64,000 nt of DNA, taken from Microvelia longipes. Lineage: Eukaryota > Arthropoda > Insecta > Hemiptera > Veliidae. Shown piece by piece: positions 13,421 through 23,409 of the stretch. Positions within the stretch are counted from its first letter, which is position 1. The number at the start of each line of letters is the position of its first letter. The stretch lies in contig JACMZG010001913.1 of assembly GCA_018340805.1 (NCBI GenBank), positions 27,807,311 to 27,871,310 on the forward strand. The letters run 5' to 3'. The notes beneath the pieces are model-generated. The model worked only from the letters and a program-made list of their open reading frames with translations, was not told the DNA's origin and made no database searches. Made by a program: the position numbers and the translations under genes.

Positions 13421-14280
13421 GGGAAATTAGCTGGACAGCAATGTGCTGCAGGGTTGTAAGGAAGTTCAACGTCGACTAAGGATTTAAACTTAAATTTTGA
13501 TTTGACATTGGCTTGAAACTAGGTTTAATCTCAAACAGTGAGAAATACTCCATTTATGCAGGCATTTAGCGCTGATATTCCGGTTTTGGGTAAAAACAGG
13601 GTAAAATGTTAATAGGAATTATTAAGTTTAAGATTGTAATCGAAATAATTAAAATTAATAATAATAATCATTACTAAACAAAAGACAGATTACAAAATAT
13701 TGCAATTCCAATTACATATTGAAAATTGCGTTGAAAAAGCGTACAAAGGACGTAAAGTTAGAATAAGGAATGAGTTTACGAACCGTGCTGCAGAATGAAA
13801 ATTGGTTTCTTGATTGAATTCCAATACAGAAACACACTCAAGCGGATTCCAGCCTCAAACTATTACCTTACCTGTATAATTAGATACAATAATAAGCAGG
13901 AAACATCAAATAATGTTGTAGCGGTTGCAATCACGTGAAATTCAATAAGGTAGTAGTTTTGTTAAACATTAAAGCCAGAATATTGAGATTTGCATGGGTT
14001 GTAAATACAAGTCAAGTTAACTTAAAAGATTTTAAAAAAAATTAAATAAATTTGAGAAAGCTAGAGCAGACTATTTAGGCCTTTATATGAGGAGGCTAGA
14101 GTTGTGTTGGGGGGTTGACATGTTGGAAATTAATCTGTGTCTGAAGCTAGCTGATGTTATCGCCACTGCACAGCATAATACGTCCCCTTGTACCCTCTCT
14201 TTCTCATCACACAGTATCCGTTGTATCCGCCCTTTCTCAACCGTATTTGTTTTACCATAAACACAAGTTCGGTTTATGAG

Positions 14281-14334
14281 ATCTCAGACTAGGCTTTACC
14301 CCTGCGTATCTCAGACTAGGCTTTACCCCTGCGT
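14281..14334. repeat. 27-bp perfect tandem duplication
   Basis: Two identical adjacent 27-bp units, each beginning ATCTCAGACTAGGCTTTACC. The lack of divergence suggests a recent duplication. Confidence 0.9.
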
Positions 14335-14399
14335 ATCCCAAACCAAGAGTAATACTTCATATAGACAGGAATTTAGACTCCTATATATCGAGGTTTGGG

Positions 14400-14428
14400 A
14401 TTCAACGGGGAGTTTCCCCCCGTTGAAT
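14400..14428. repeat. Perfect hairpin ATTCAACGGGG
   Basis: An 11-bp perfect stem (ATTCAACGGGG facing CCCCGTTGAAT) with a 7-base loop. It is not followed by a T tract or other element that would mark a terminator, and its role is unknown. Confidence 0.7.
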
Positions 14429-14504
14429 GGCAACACTGTTTAATTTACTATGTAATACATAAAGCTTACAAAACACATGATATAATGCTTATTAAAGTAA
14501 GATG

Positions 14505-14715
14505 ACTTTCCCTTACATACTATTGTAGGTAAAAGGGAAAGTATTGTCTTCACCTTAAAAATCCGAAACCTAGGTTTTAACAAAGTTATCCGTCAAGCGC
14601 AGCAAGATCGAAGGAATGCCACCTCAGGCTTTATAAATCATAACACTCTGAGGACGAGCGAAACAAGTCCGAAGTTGTGCGGATAAGTTCCGAGGTACCC
14701 TAGACCTGATTTATT
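14505..14715 (+). repeat. Family A repeat, internally deleted copy
   Basis: Starts with the family hairpin (GACTTTCCCTTA facing TAAAAGGGAAAGT), followed by AGTATTG, AAATCCGAAACC and TTATCCGT as in the 27-kb copy. It then jumps to the distal block with GACGAGCGAAACAAGTCCG and AGTTCCGAGGTACCC. At about 210 bp, against about 770 bp for the full copy, it has lost most of the interior. A (TTA)n run follows it directly. Confidence 0.65.
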
Positions 14716-14726
14716 ATTATTATTAT

Positions 14727-16130
14727 TGTAATCATTTTAATTCCATGATTTCCGCCGAGCACGCTTTCACTTGGCAAATCAGATAAAAACAGGCTAAACA
14801 TTGAAACCTAAGAAATATTCCGTGTAGAAAAAAAATCATATTTTCGAGGTTTAGGGTTGAACAATAGTGTTACCCTAAACCCTGAAAAATGTTCAAAGTA
14901 GACGAACCCTTAATTTTTCGAGGCTTTAGGTTTATTCCAGAGTTAAATCCCTCAAATAAACGTAGGAATTCTTATTTTTAAATGAAACTAGTATATCCAG
15001 AGAATATCCTTTGTCATAACTTAAAAGGGAGCGAACTCCTACATGATTTTAAAAATTTAATATAAGGAAAAACACAATTTACAATACATATATTTCTACA
15101 AGGTAGACCAAAAGAAACCAATCCCTGATAAATTTTGAATGGTTTATATACTTCAATGAACTTCAATATTAATGCAATAAACGTAAATGCAATAAACTTC
15201 AAGTATTCTATCTATAATGAATTATCGCATAAAAGTTAACTAAATTACGTTATTTAAATTAAATGGGCGTTTAGGATTCAAGGGATGATTTGAAGACCAC
15301 TTAAATGTTTTATTTACGACCATTAACTTTGTACTTAAAGTTTATAAAGCTTTAAATGCTTTGAACTTGAAATGTTTGACTTGAAACAGAATTAATATAT
15401 ATTGACTCCAAAAATGATATGCCAGGGGGTTTATCTCTCTATACGGAGGATGTGAATACAAATAATTCATTACCTTCTCATTACCACCAGTTTTTGGAGA
15501 AGGGGTCGGAGGAGAATTCCGATCAACTCTATTTATTTTAATCAAAACAAAAGGTATAGACTAAATTTGAGTTTAAATTGCCGACAAACGATGTTTAGTA
15601 ATTTCACTTATAATTATTAGAATAACTATTCTGCGAAAACATTTCTATTTTCACAGCAGTTCTAATTAACAAAATGCAAAGGACGGCATGCATGTCATTA
15701 ATGTATTAAACATGAAATAATACCCTGGGGATAATTAAATTCGGGAACTGGTCTGTGAACGAGTTTTTAAAAGTGAAGTTAATCTCGGATCCAGTTTTCA
15801 ACCTAAACTAGGGCCTCCACTTCTTTCCATCACATTTTTACTTTTTATAAAAATGTCTTTTAAATGTTAGTAGTAATTATTAAGTAATTTGCAGAGCATT
15901 TATTTATAAAGATTAGGGCTTCGACAGTTGCTCGATCTTTTATTAGATCATATAAGACAAACCCAGGTCATATTTAAACTCATCGCAGCACTACGTTAAT
16001 ACCGAAAATACAGAACAGATATTCCATACGTATGATCCCTTGTCTTGGGTTAAAGTTAATTCACTAATCCCATTTCAATGCAAAAAAAAAAAAATAAATA
16101 ACCATTTATTTGCAATCATAGTGAACAATT
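14727..16130. other. AT-rich non-coding stretch
   Basis: No gene, RNA or repeat is recognised apart from simple A runs near 16,081. Short open frames here lack domains. Confidence 0.5.
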
Positions 16131-16136
16131 AATAGA

Positions 16137-16350
16137 TTCTAGGTGGATTAACGAAGACTTCAGTCCTTATAAATTTTCTGTTTATTTACATTGAAATTAA
16201 CAACAGACGTTTCGCCTTGCAAAGCCAGGCATCTTCAGTGTTAAACAATAAAAAATTATACGAAACAACCATCACCAAAAATTAGTAAAACCTCATCAAA
16301 ACCAAAGGATCATCACCAAAAAAATCAGTCTTCGTTAATCCACCTAGAAT
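16137..16350. mobile_element. Short inverted-repeat element with ribozyme-like core
   Basis: About 214 bp bounded by 25-bp inverted repeats (ATTCTAGGTGGATTAACGAA, continuing GACT, facing its complement at 16,326-16,350). Inside, on the minus strand at 16,208-16,238, is CTGAAGATGCC, then GCAAGGCGAAACG. This order resembles the conserved core of Penelope-like element and retrozyme hammerhead ribozymes (CUGAUGA, stem II, GAAAC), with one core base changed. It could be a terminal fragment of such an element or a MITE. No protein-coding part is visible. Confidence 0.5.
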
Positions 16351-16860
16351 TTAAGTATTAGAAGTCCAATAATAAATTTTGTTAAACTAATAGATTTTTA
16401 ATGAATTTCTTAATTTATACATTATAGCATAAATTGAAATTGTATGAAATAACTAAAGAAATTACTGCTACTTAAGAAGTACTGCTTTCAGAACATGCAT
16501 CTATAATAGAACACCTCAAGCGTCATGTTATGGTTGTTTTAAAAATTGACTCATTTTGGAGACAATGCAGTCTCAATATTAAATAATTACGGCACTTTGC
16601 CCCAGAGCTGTACTTGGGAATATATAATTAATTTCGCAGCCCATATTTACTATTTTATTTTTTTACAAATTTCACTTTAATACATTTTAATATATAAATA
16701 GGCTTTGTTGTTTTACTTTTTATACTTAAAAAATGTTTTGTAAGAAAAAATTTGTATAGACCCTAAGGTTTTTTAACAAATTATGTAATAAATAAATAAA
16801 TAAAAAATTAATATATAAATAGGCCAATATTTATTTTTAATGTGTGTCTTACATACTCAG

Positions 16861-17036
16861 CATGATGTTTAATAAAAAAACACACTAGAATTAAAAACAA
16901 TTATTATATTGTCAACCACAATAGTATGCACTAGTACTACAGTATACTATAGTATACAATAATATACATATGCTATTATGGTAGACAATATATTAATTGT
17001 TTTTGATTCTAGTGTGTTTTTTTATTAAACATCATG
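16861..17036. mobile_element. 176-bp MITE-like long inverted repeat
   Basis: Left arm 16,861-16,913 and right arm 16,984-17,036 are near-perfect inverted copies over about 53 bp, starting CATGATGTTTAATAAAAAAA. The centre is AT-rich with TAGTATAC palindromes. Almost the whole element can fold back. No transposase is present, and no clear target duplication was found immediately outside the arms, so the superfamily is unassigned. Confidence 0.75.
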
Positions 17037-17049
17037 GTGAGTCTATACC

Positions 17050-17257
17050 ACAAAATCAAAATCAGTCTTACATACTGATTTGTCCAGCATAAGTCTGATT
17101 TCTGTGCCAAGTTTCAACTCTTTGGCGTAAAACAGAGGGATATATTTGTACCGAAGACACACACGCACAGACATCATGATGAAAACCAATCAAAATGCCT
17201 TAAAACACAATATATACCTACAGTAGCGGGTGAAGAAAAGTAAAAATTATTACTCTA
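17050..17257 (-). repeat. Family A repeat, partial copy
   Basis: On the minus strand it reads from the proximal end (TTTTTACTTTTCTTCACC, then GTAGGTATATATTG) into a GTGTGTGTCT-rich block and GCCAAAGAGTTGAAACTTGG with CACAGAAATCA. This is the same order as the proximal 210 bp of the 27-kb and 40-kb copies. The distal half is absent. Confidence 0.6.
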
Positions 17258-17259
17258 TT

Positions 17260-18300
17260 ATGATAATAACCAAACGTTTTATCATTTAGAATAAAAATAT
17301 TTTGTGGTGCATATTTAAATGCTTATAGTTCTGACGTAGATCTGAACTCTACGGGGGAGAGAGTTAAAAACATCATCAGTAACTCTCTTGACAAGGCTTT
17401 TTAACTAAAAGAAGTCATTCAATTAAGAATAACAAACTTTTTAACATGAATCATTCTCGTAACATGGTCAGTGATTTCTTTAGAGATAAACTTGGTAATT
17501 TTACCTAAGTTTATCTCTAGATAAACTGATGTTAACATCTTACTCCTTTTTCCTATACAAAGCTAACATTTCGTTTAAAATAAAGATTAATATATAAATA
17601 AATGGTTTATTTACACAAAAACTAGGTTACAAATAAAAAAAAAAAAAAATTGGTAAAAAATAACATGCAAAGTACAATTTTTGAAAATAGGAAAAAATTG
17701 TGTATAAAGGATGGACTCTAAAAAAATTACATTTCCCGCCCATCCTTGATTTTCCATTTTTCCTTTCTAATTTTCCCTTCCTATATTTCCCTATAGTAAT
17801 GCAAAACACTCGAGGAAAGTTACAATCTGATAAGAGGAGATGTAGAAAAAACTATAAATAAACTGCAAGGTAGAATCGTTAATAAATAAGTCTAGGAATA
17901 AAATTAATCAATGCAGATCCTTAGAAAAGCGTCTACTCATCATTTGTCACAGGCTTGCCACTCCAATCTAGTCTTGTTTATTCTAGATGAAATACTATAT
18001 CGTCGCTTTCCTTTAGAATATAATAAAAAACCTATTGAGTTTTCATTAAAAAGAACTTGTTCAATAGAGTCTGGAAAATATCGAATATGTATTCTTAGTG
18101 AAGGGCGCTTGAAGTTTTCTATTACAGACGTATGTTCTCAAATCTATGCTTTATTACAAGTTATGTATTTCAGCCTTGCTACTTCAAACAAGCAAATGAA
18201 CGTGGGTTGGAAAATTAAAACTTTTTCCACATTAAAGCAGGGGTTTGCCAACCCATGAAAGCTCCCTCACCAGTTTCTACTATTCGAACTTAGGGACTAA
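17260..18300. other. AT-rich non-coding stretch with one weak open frame
   Basis: A 115-codon open frame at 17,911-18,258 (+) has no recognisable domain, signal or homology that I can see. In DNA this AT-rich I take it as chance. Otherwise there is only a small hairpin at 17,481-17,519. Confidence 0.45.
17481..17519. repeat. Hairpin TAGAGATAAACTT
   Basis: Arms TAGAGATAAACTTGGTA and TACCTAAGTTTATCTCTA with a 4-base loop form a stem of about 17 bp with one bulge. No adjoining gene suggests a function. Confidence 0.6.
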
Positions 18301-18303
18301 CTA

Positions 18304-18331
18304 CCCCCCTCCCCCCCCCCCCCCCCCCCCC
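18304..18331. repeat. Poly-C tract
   Basis: Twenty-one consecutive C residues (18,311-18,331) after CCCCCCT. Similar tracts occur at 29.11, 31.57, 35.58 and 52.75 kb; at least two of these lie in mobile-element sequence. Confidence 0.9.
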
Positions 18332-18410
18332 GATAAAATAAAGCCCTGAGACCATTATCTTTAAACTAAAGACAACTGTTTACTTATTTAATTTATTTTT
18401 TAATTTATAT

Positions 18411-18439
18411 ATTAATATATATATATATATATATATAAT

Positions 18440-18514
<75 letters not shown>
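18411..18514. repeat. (AT)n microsatellite
   Basis: About 100 bp of TA dinucleotide with several AATAT interruptions. Confidence 0.95.
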
Positions 18515-18519
18515 ATTAA

Positions 18520-19980
18520 ATAAATTTTATATGCCGTTAAATTTAAACTAATAGGAGTAAAAATTAAAGAACCACTTAAAAAAATTAGAGCTATCCATTA
18601 TTCTTTTTTATTTGAAATTTAATTTTCCTAATGCGAATTTTTTTCGAACATCAAACACCGTCTTAAACTTAAAATATCTAGATCCAAACATATTACGTTA
18701 ACTTTTTTTACCCTCCTTTTCGGCGTGACAGGCTTGTTATTTCTAAATCGAAACAGTTATTAGTGCGGCGCTTCTAAACTCTGTTTTTATAGCTTTATTA
18801 GAATTTAAGTGAAAAGTACCCAGAGGGTAAGGTACCGTATAGACCATGAATGCGTACCGGTAGTAATAAAAATAACTGTACATTCGCTTGGCTAAGGGTG
18901 TGTTTTGGCAAAAAAATATGTCCCTGTCATAAATATTGTGACGGGTTCGTCTCCAATTAGACTTGTTTCATACCTGGGGGTCTTGAACTCTGTCTTCCAT
19001 AAGTTACTAAACACAGGTTCACTTAACAAAGTGATACATTTGGCATGACAAATTGTTTAACTATATCTTGAACCCAAGACAATGATAAACTTTTCATCAA
19101 TTTTTTACTTAAAATTATATTTGTAGAGTAGAGTATAATAATTAATAAAGGCAAATCGTTAAGTCTTTACACGTTATCATGTCTAAGTATGTACGAACAT
19201 TAAGAAGTTTTACGAAAATTGTAACCAGAGATGTAACCGATAAGATGGTGTCTACTCTTTGTTACATTAACCTTAAGAACGGAGATAATCCAATTGCAAG
19301 GGAATGAGTCGTAACACCGATTAGCAAGAGTAGCAAAATAACAGCATATCAAGCCACTAAAGTATCTAGAAGTTAGTTTAGATCTAGCAGGGCTAGTAAG
19401 GACGCGACCTTGTAGCAATGGCACTGTATTCTCGCTACAACCAGTTAACTTGGAACAGAAAACAGGTGTTTTTCGACATTTCTCAGAGCCTAGAGGCCAG
19501 GTGGTTCCGCACACATGCTCCTCCCATACCTCCTTCCTTTCCAACTTTAGCACAAAAATAAAAAAAACTTTTTCAACTATAACTCATTGAAATTAATAAA
19601 TTTAAATCCTTTTAAAAATTTTTGTATCTATACGAGGGATTTAACCCCAAGTTGAACTTAAAACACTGATAAATGAACATTTTAATTCCGTCTACACGGA
19701 GTTTTCCATACGGTCCCCAACCCTGGTGTTCAATATGGAAGGTTGGATCCCTCGTAGAAATAGAGTAAATACTTCATTAACAGATTAGCTTATGAGTAAA
19801 CTGACTTAACAAATCATCAACTTACGAAACAGATAGTTAACGAAACCTACGAATTACAACCAAATCAAATTGAACTCAAATATTTGAATCACACCCAAAG
19901 AAATTAATATCACCAACCAAATTATGTCACTACAAGGAAATAACAGGTTATATTATTATTATTAAAAAATGTTCCCGCGT
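18520..19980. other. Non-coding stretch, no gene supported
   Basis: A 117-codon minus-strand open frame at 19,200-19,553 is cysteine-rich in places but matches no family I know and has no visible promoter or polyadenylation context. I leave it uncalled. Confidence 0.4.
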
Positions 19981-19984
19981 TTCG

Positions 19985-20177
19985 TTGTACTGAAGCATTA
20001 TTGACGTTTCAGCTCAATGATTGAAGTTTCAACTCTCTGGCATAAAAAATACAGGGGGCTGTAGACACACACAGAAGACACACTCAGTAGGTATTAAAAT
20101 TTTTCGGTTTTTTTTTGCCAACGCGATACTTTTCCTATACATCTGCGTAATATATAACGAAAAGTATAATTAAATGT
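19985..20177 (-). repeat. Family A repeat, partial copy
   Basis: On the minus strand it starts TATACTTTTCGTTATA, then AGGAAAAGTATCGCG, then a GTGTGTCTTCTGTGTG block and CCAGAGAGTTGAAACTT, in the order of the family A proximal half. Confidence 0.55.
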
Positions 20178-20250
20178 TTTGTTTTTCCCGAATTTTTGTT
20201 GTTGTAAAAGAGGTTCAAAACATCGTAATCGTAAAATAATAATCATAATT

Positions 20251-20315
20251 TAGCTAGAGCTTAGTGGTAGAGGACTTTAATCAGGAATTAAAAGTTGGAG
20301 GCTTGAATCCTATAT
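20251..20315 (+). repeat. Decayed tRNA-derived SINE head
   Basis: A-box-like GAGCTTAGTGG (20,257-20,267) and B-box-like GGCTTGAATCC (20,300-20,310) are spaced as in tRNA genes, inside a tRNA-like sequence (GTGGTAGAGGACTTTAATCA). The acceptor stem does not close, so it is not a functional tRNA gene. The downstream tail could not be matched to another copy. Confidence 0.5.
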
Positions 20316-20319
20316 ACAC

Positions 20320-23190
20320 GAGTAGCAACCTAATTTTCGTGATAAAAATCTAATGGTTTTTTCATTGCGCCAATCGATTTGTTCACTCGAAACCAACATA
20401 GTAATCACTCTTTGAGAGGTAACGTTTTGTATGCACCACAGGATTCAATCGTATTTTTGGCTTAAATACGAAGCCTAGAAAACTATTAACTATTTCCCCT
20501 ATATAATGTCTAAGGAAAGTATAATTTTCTCAACTTGCCTTGGGGATTATTAATTATTTTTTAGTAAGTATACATAGATAACTATTAGGATGGTTTAAAG
20601 AGTAAGAACAAAAAAGCAACTTTTTGAGAATCTGCAGAAGAACTGTCCAACGTATGATTGATGACGAGAAAGACAAGCTAAGCATTCATATTTTCCAGCA
20701 TCTTTAAGAAACTGTACTTAAACATTTTCTTACACTTTCCCAGCTAATAAATCACATCTTGGTTTACAAGAAAACAAACTAGTAGAAAAACTGTTCACAA
20801 TTTTTCACTGCCAAGTTTTAAAGGTCATGATAATTGTTAATAACAATTTACCACAGAAAGTGAATAGCATTCATTATAAATTTTTAGGGTGCCGCCTTAA
20901 AAAATAAAAATAATGAAAAGGAACTTAATCAGTTCCCTCTTTTAAATTTTCGGGAATCCAACCCTAATTTCCCCCTTGGAAGTAAAAAGTGATTTTTCAC
21001 CAGCGACTCAAGGGCCAAAGCACCCCAAGGGGGCCAAAGGTAAAGAGCAGCGAAGGTGCAAAGCACCAAAATCGTGAGCGAAATGAATATCCATACTGTT
21101 ATTTACGGACATAATTTATTCGTGGCTTAGTCGAGCGTTATTTTTTTAGAAAATCTTTGTGCTTAAGGGAAAAAGTAGTTTTACTTTACTGATATTGGAA
21201 AATAATTTCCCCCCTAAATTTATAACTGATTTTTTAAATACCTTTTTTATAGGTGTCACTAAGTAGTTAAGTTAACATACCTGGAAAAAATTATCAAAAT
21301 TAATACAATAATAAACAATCAATAAAATAAGTGAAGGCATGTAAGGCAGTCTTCCATTATTGCTGGAAAGCTCGGAACTAAATAAAATATAAACCCTATA
21401 GTGGCAAAGGTACGACAGACGTCGTTTTGTTTGTTATCATGGTAAAAATGTACTCAAGAAAGTGGTACATATCAAGATTCCGCTGTCCACCATTTTGGTA
21501 CTGCTTAAATTGATTCACGATTATTTGAAATAACCGATTTATTTTGAACTAGTACTTGATATTAATTAGACAAAATAAAAGTGACCCTCTTCAGGTTTTA
21601 ATGAAAAATAGTTCACTAGGTTACTTTAGAAAAATATAAAATTTATGCAAGCAAAGAAAGGTAATACTAATTGTCTAAAATAATTAAGATCCGTTTACAG
21701 CCGTAATGCAAGTGCAGTTTTATAAGAACACACACCAATATATGTTTTGAATCCCACAGTTTCGACGATTAAGAGAATCGGAGAAATTCATAGCGAATGG
21801 AAATTTTTCAATTTACGTCCAGAGGAGGTTAAGGAAGACATTAAGCCCACCGACTTAAGGAAACAAATTATTTACGTGCCCAAGCAATAATATCATACTC
21901 TCATGACAATTTTATGGCTCTCTCCTATAGTCGTCCTTAATCTCTTTTTCAAGGGATAAATTATTAATAATGAAGGAATTTAATTTTCTACTACCTTAGA
22001 AAATTAAGGACATTTCTGTAGACGGAGGCAACAGAAATGTGAAAGGCTGCACTAATAAAACTGAGTTACGAAGGATGTTGTGAAGGGAACAGGGTCAAAG
22101 GGTTGCCACCTGCTGACCTCGATAGAGATTGCACTCAAAGGGCTTCTCTACAACTAGGTTTGTGGGACAACAAAGGACAAGGCCTCTGTCTACCACACAT
22201 ACAAGCACACACTCAGGAAACAAAGGGCTGCACCAGTCCTTCAGGTTCTACAGGCTTCAATGAGTCCGCACAATGAAAATGTAAAAATATGCACCTTTCC
22301 CACACTAGTTTTTAAATCTACTAACAGGTGTAAGTCATTTCAAATTAACTTAGATTAAGACAAAAATTTATAGCGTTCTGAGAATAGTTTCAATTTATTG
22401 TGCTTACTAACTTTGTTTCAAATTTTATTCTATCAAACAATTGGAGTTTCGAGACCTGACGACAAATATCCCAATGTTATCTCGTTGTGCATGTACTCAG
22501 GATGTCGAAGAAATTGCCAACAAATGCATATTTTAAGGCAATCCTGATAAATCCAGAATAAAAAAGTAACAAAATAAAAGTCTCAGGAGTCAAATGCTTT
22601 TAGAAATGTTAAACGTTTGCTTCCCCGTCACTAAAGTAATGTATAAAACAAGTAAGGGAACAAATGCGATTTCTGTCAGACATATGAAGTTTACATTTTG
22701 TCCACTAGGGTCAACAAGCTCAAATTTTCCCATGGGCTCAGCCATTTTGGTTTACCCTTATAAATGTAAACAAACTATTTAAGGTACTCGACATTATGGT
22801 TTTTAGTGCGTTTCTATTTACATTTTAGTATCAAATATTGATAATTTAATTTGTGTAAGGAATATATTGGGTCACATCCAACCAGAGGCTTAAGTGATTT
22901 TTTAAATACTAGGTTTGTCTAAATTAATTAAAACGACCGGCTAATTAAACATTTATTTTTATTTAAACAGTTCTGAATCTAAAAGTGCAAGACCACACTT
23001 ATGGCTAAAGCAATTCAAGCTATTAGAAATCAGTAGAACGGCAGACGGAGAAGAGGTATCATCTCAGCCTGGGCCAGGGATCTAGTTAGGGTCCTGGCTC
23101 TGATACCAGACCCACCATCCAAAGTTAAGCAATAGCCTACATCTACAGGCCATCACGAAGCCTGAGCCAAAACAAAATAGCAGCCATATA
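20320..23190. other. Non-coding stretch, no gene supported
   Basis: No gene or clear repeat is recognised. A somewhat GC-richer patch at about 22,070-22,270 has no identifiable coding content. Confidence 0.45.
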
Positions 23191-23330
23191 AGAGGTTGAA
23201 GAAAATGGCTCTGGTCCCAGGATTAAAACCTGGGCCCCCATAAGAGAATTTTAGAGTTACAAATCTTTTAAAAGACTCTTGCCTTTAAACTCTATATCTA
23301 CCGTAGCCATACCTGATTTAGCCATCTTTA
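23190..23330 (-). repeat. Possible tRNA-related SINE fragment
   Basis: The minus strand carries a B-box-like GGTTTTAATCC (23,220-23,230) within a closable GGCCCAGG...CCTGGGA T-arm-like stem. It is preceded by a tRNA-like region with GGCTACGGTAGATATAG and a TCTTTTAAAAGA arm. The adjoining 23,040-23,190 is GC-richer and could be its tail. No second copy is seen in the window, so the call is tentative. Confidence 0.4.
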
Positions 23331-23400
23331 GAATAGCAAGACACTCATCTTACGAGCCATATTACGTTGTCGTCTTTAGAATGGCAAGACACTCATCTTA
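23326..23400. repeat. 27-bp direct repeat, 48-bp spacing
   Basis: CTTTAGAATAGCAAGACACT followed by CATCTTA recurs once, 48 bp downstream, with one substitution. Looks like a partial tandem duplication. Confidence 0.7.
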
Positions 23401-23409
23401 TACAACAGT

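Larger units (their letters stand above)
11800..14270. other. AT-rich non-coding stretch
   Basis: No gene is visible. Two inverted repeats inside it are listed separately. Confidence 0.5.

Noticed and set aside
17911..18258. 115-codon plus-strand open frame
   Set aside because: No recognisable domain, signal or splice context, and it sits in very AT-rich DNA next to microsatellites. Chance is the simpler reading.
19200..19553. 117-codon minus-strand open frame
   Set aside because: No domain or repeat match seen, and no supporting context. Not reported as a gene.
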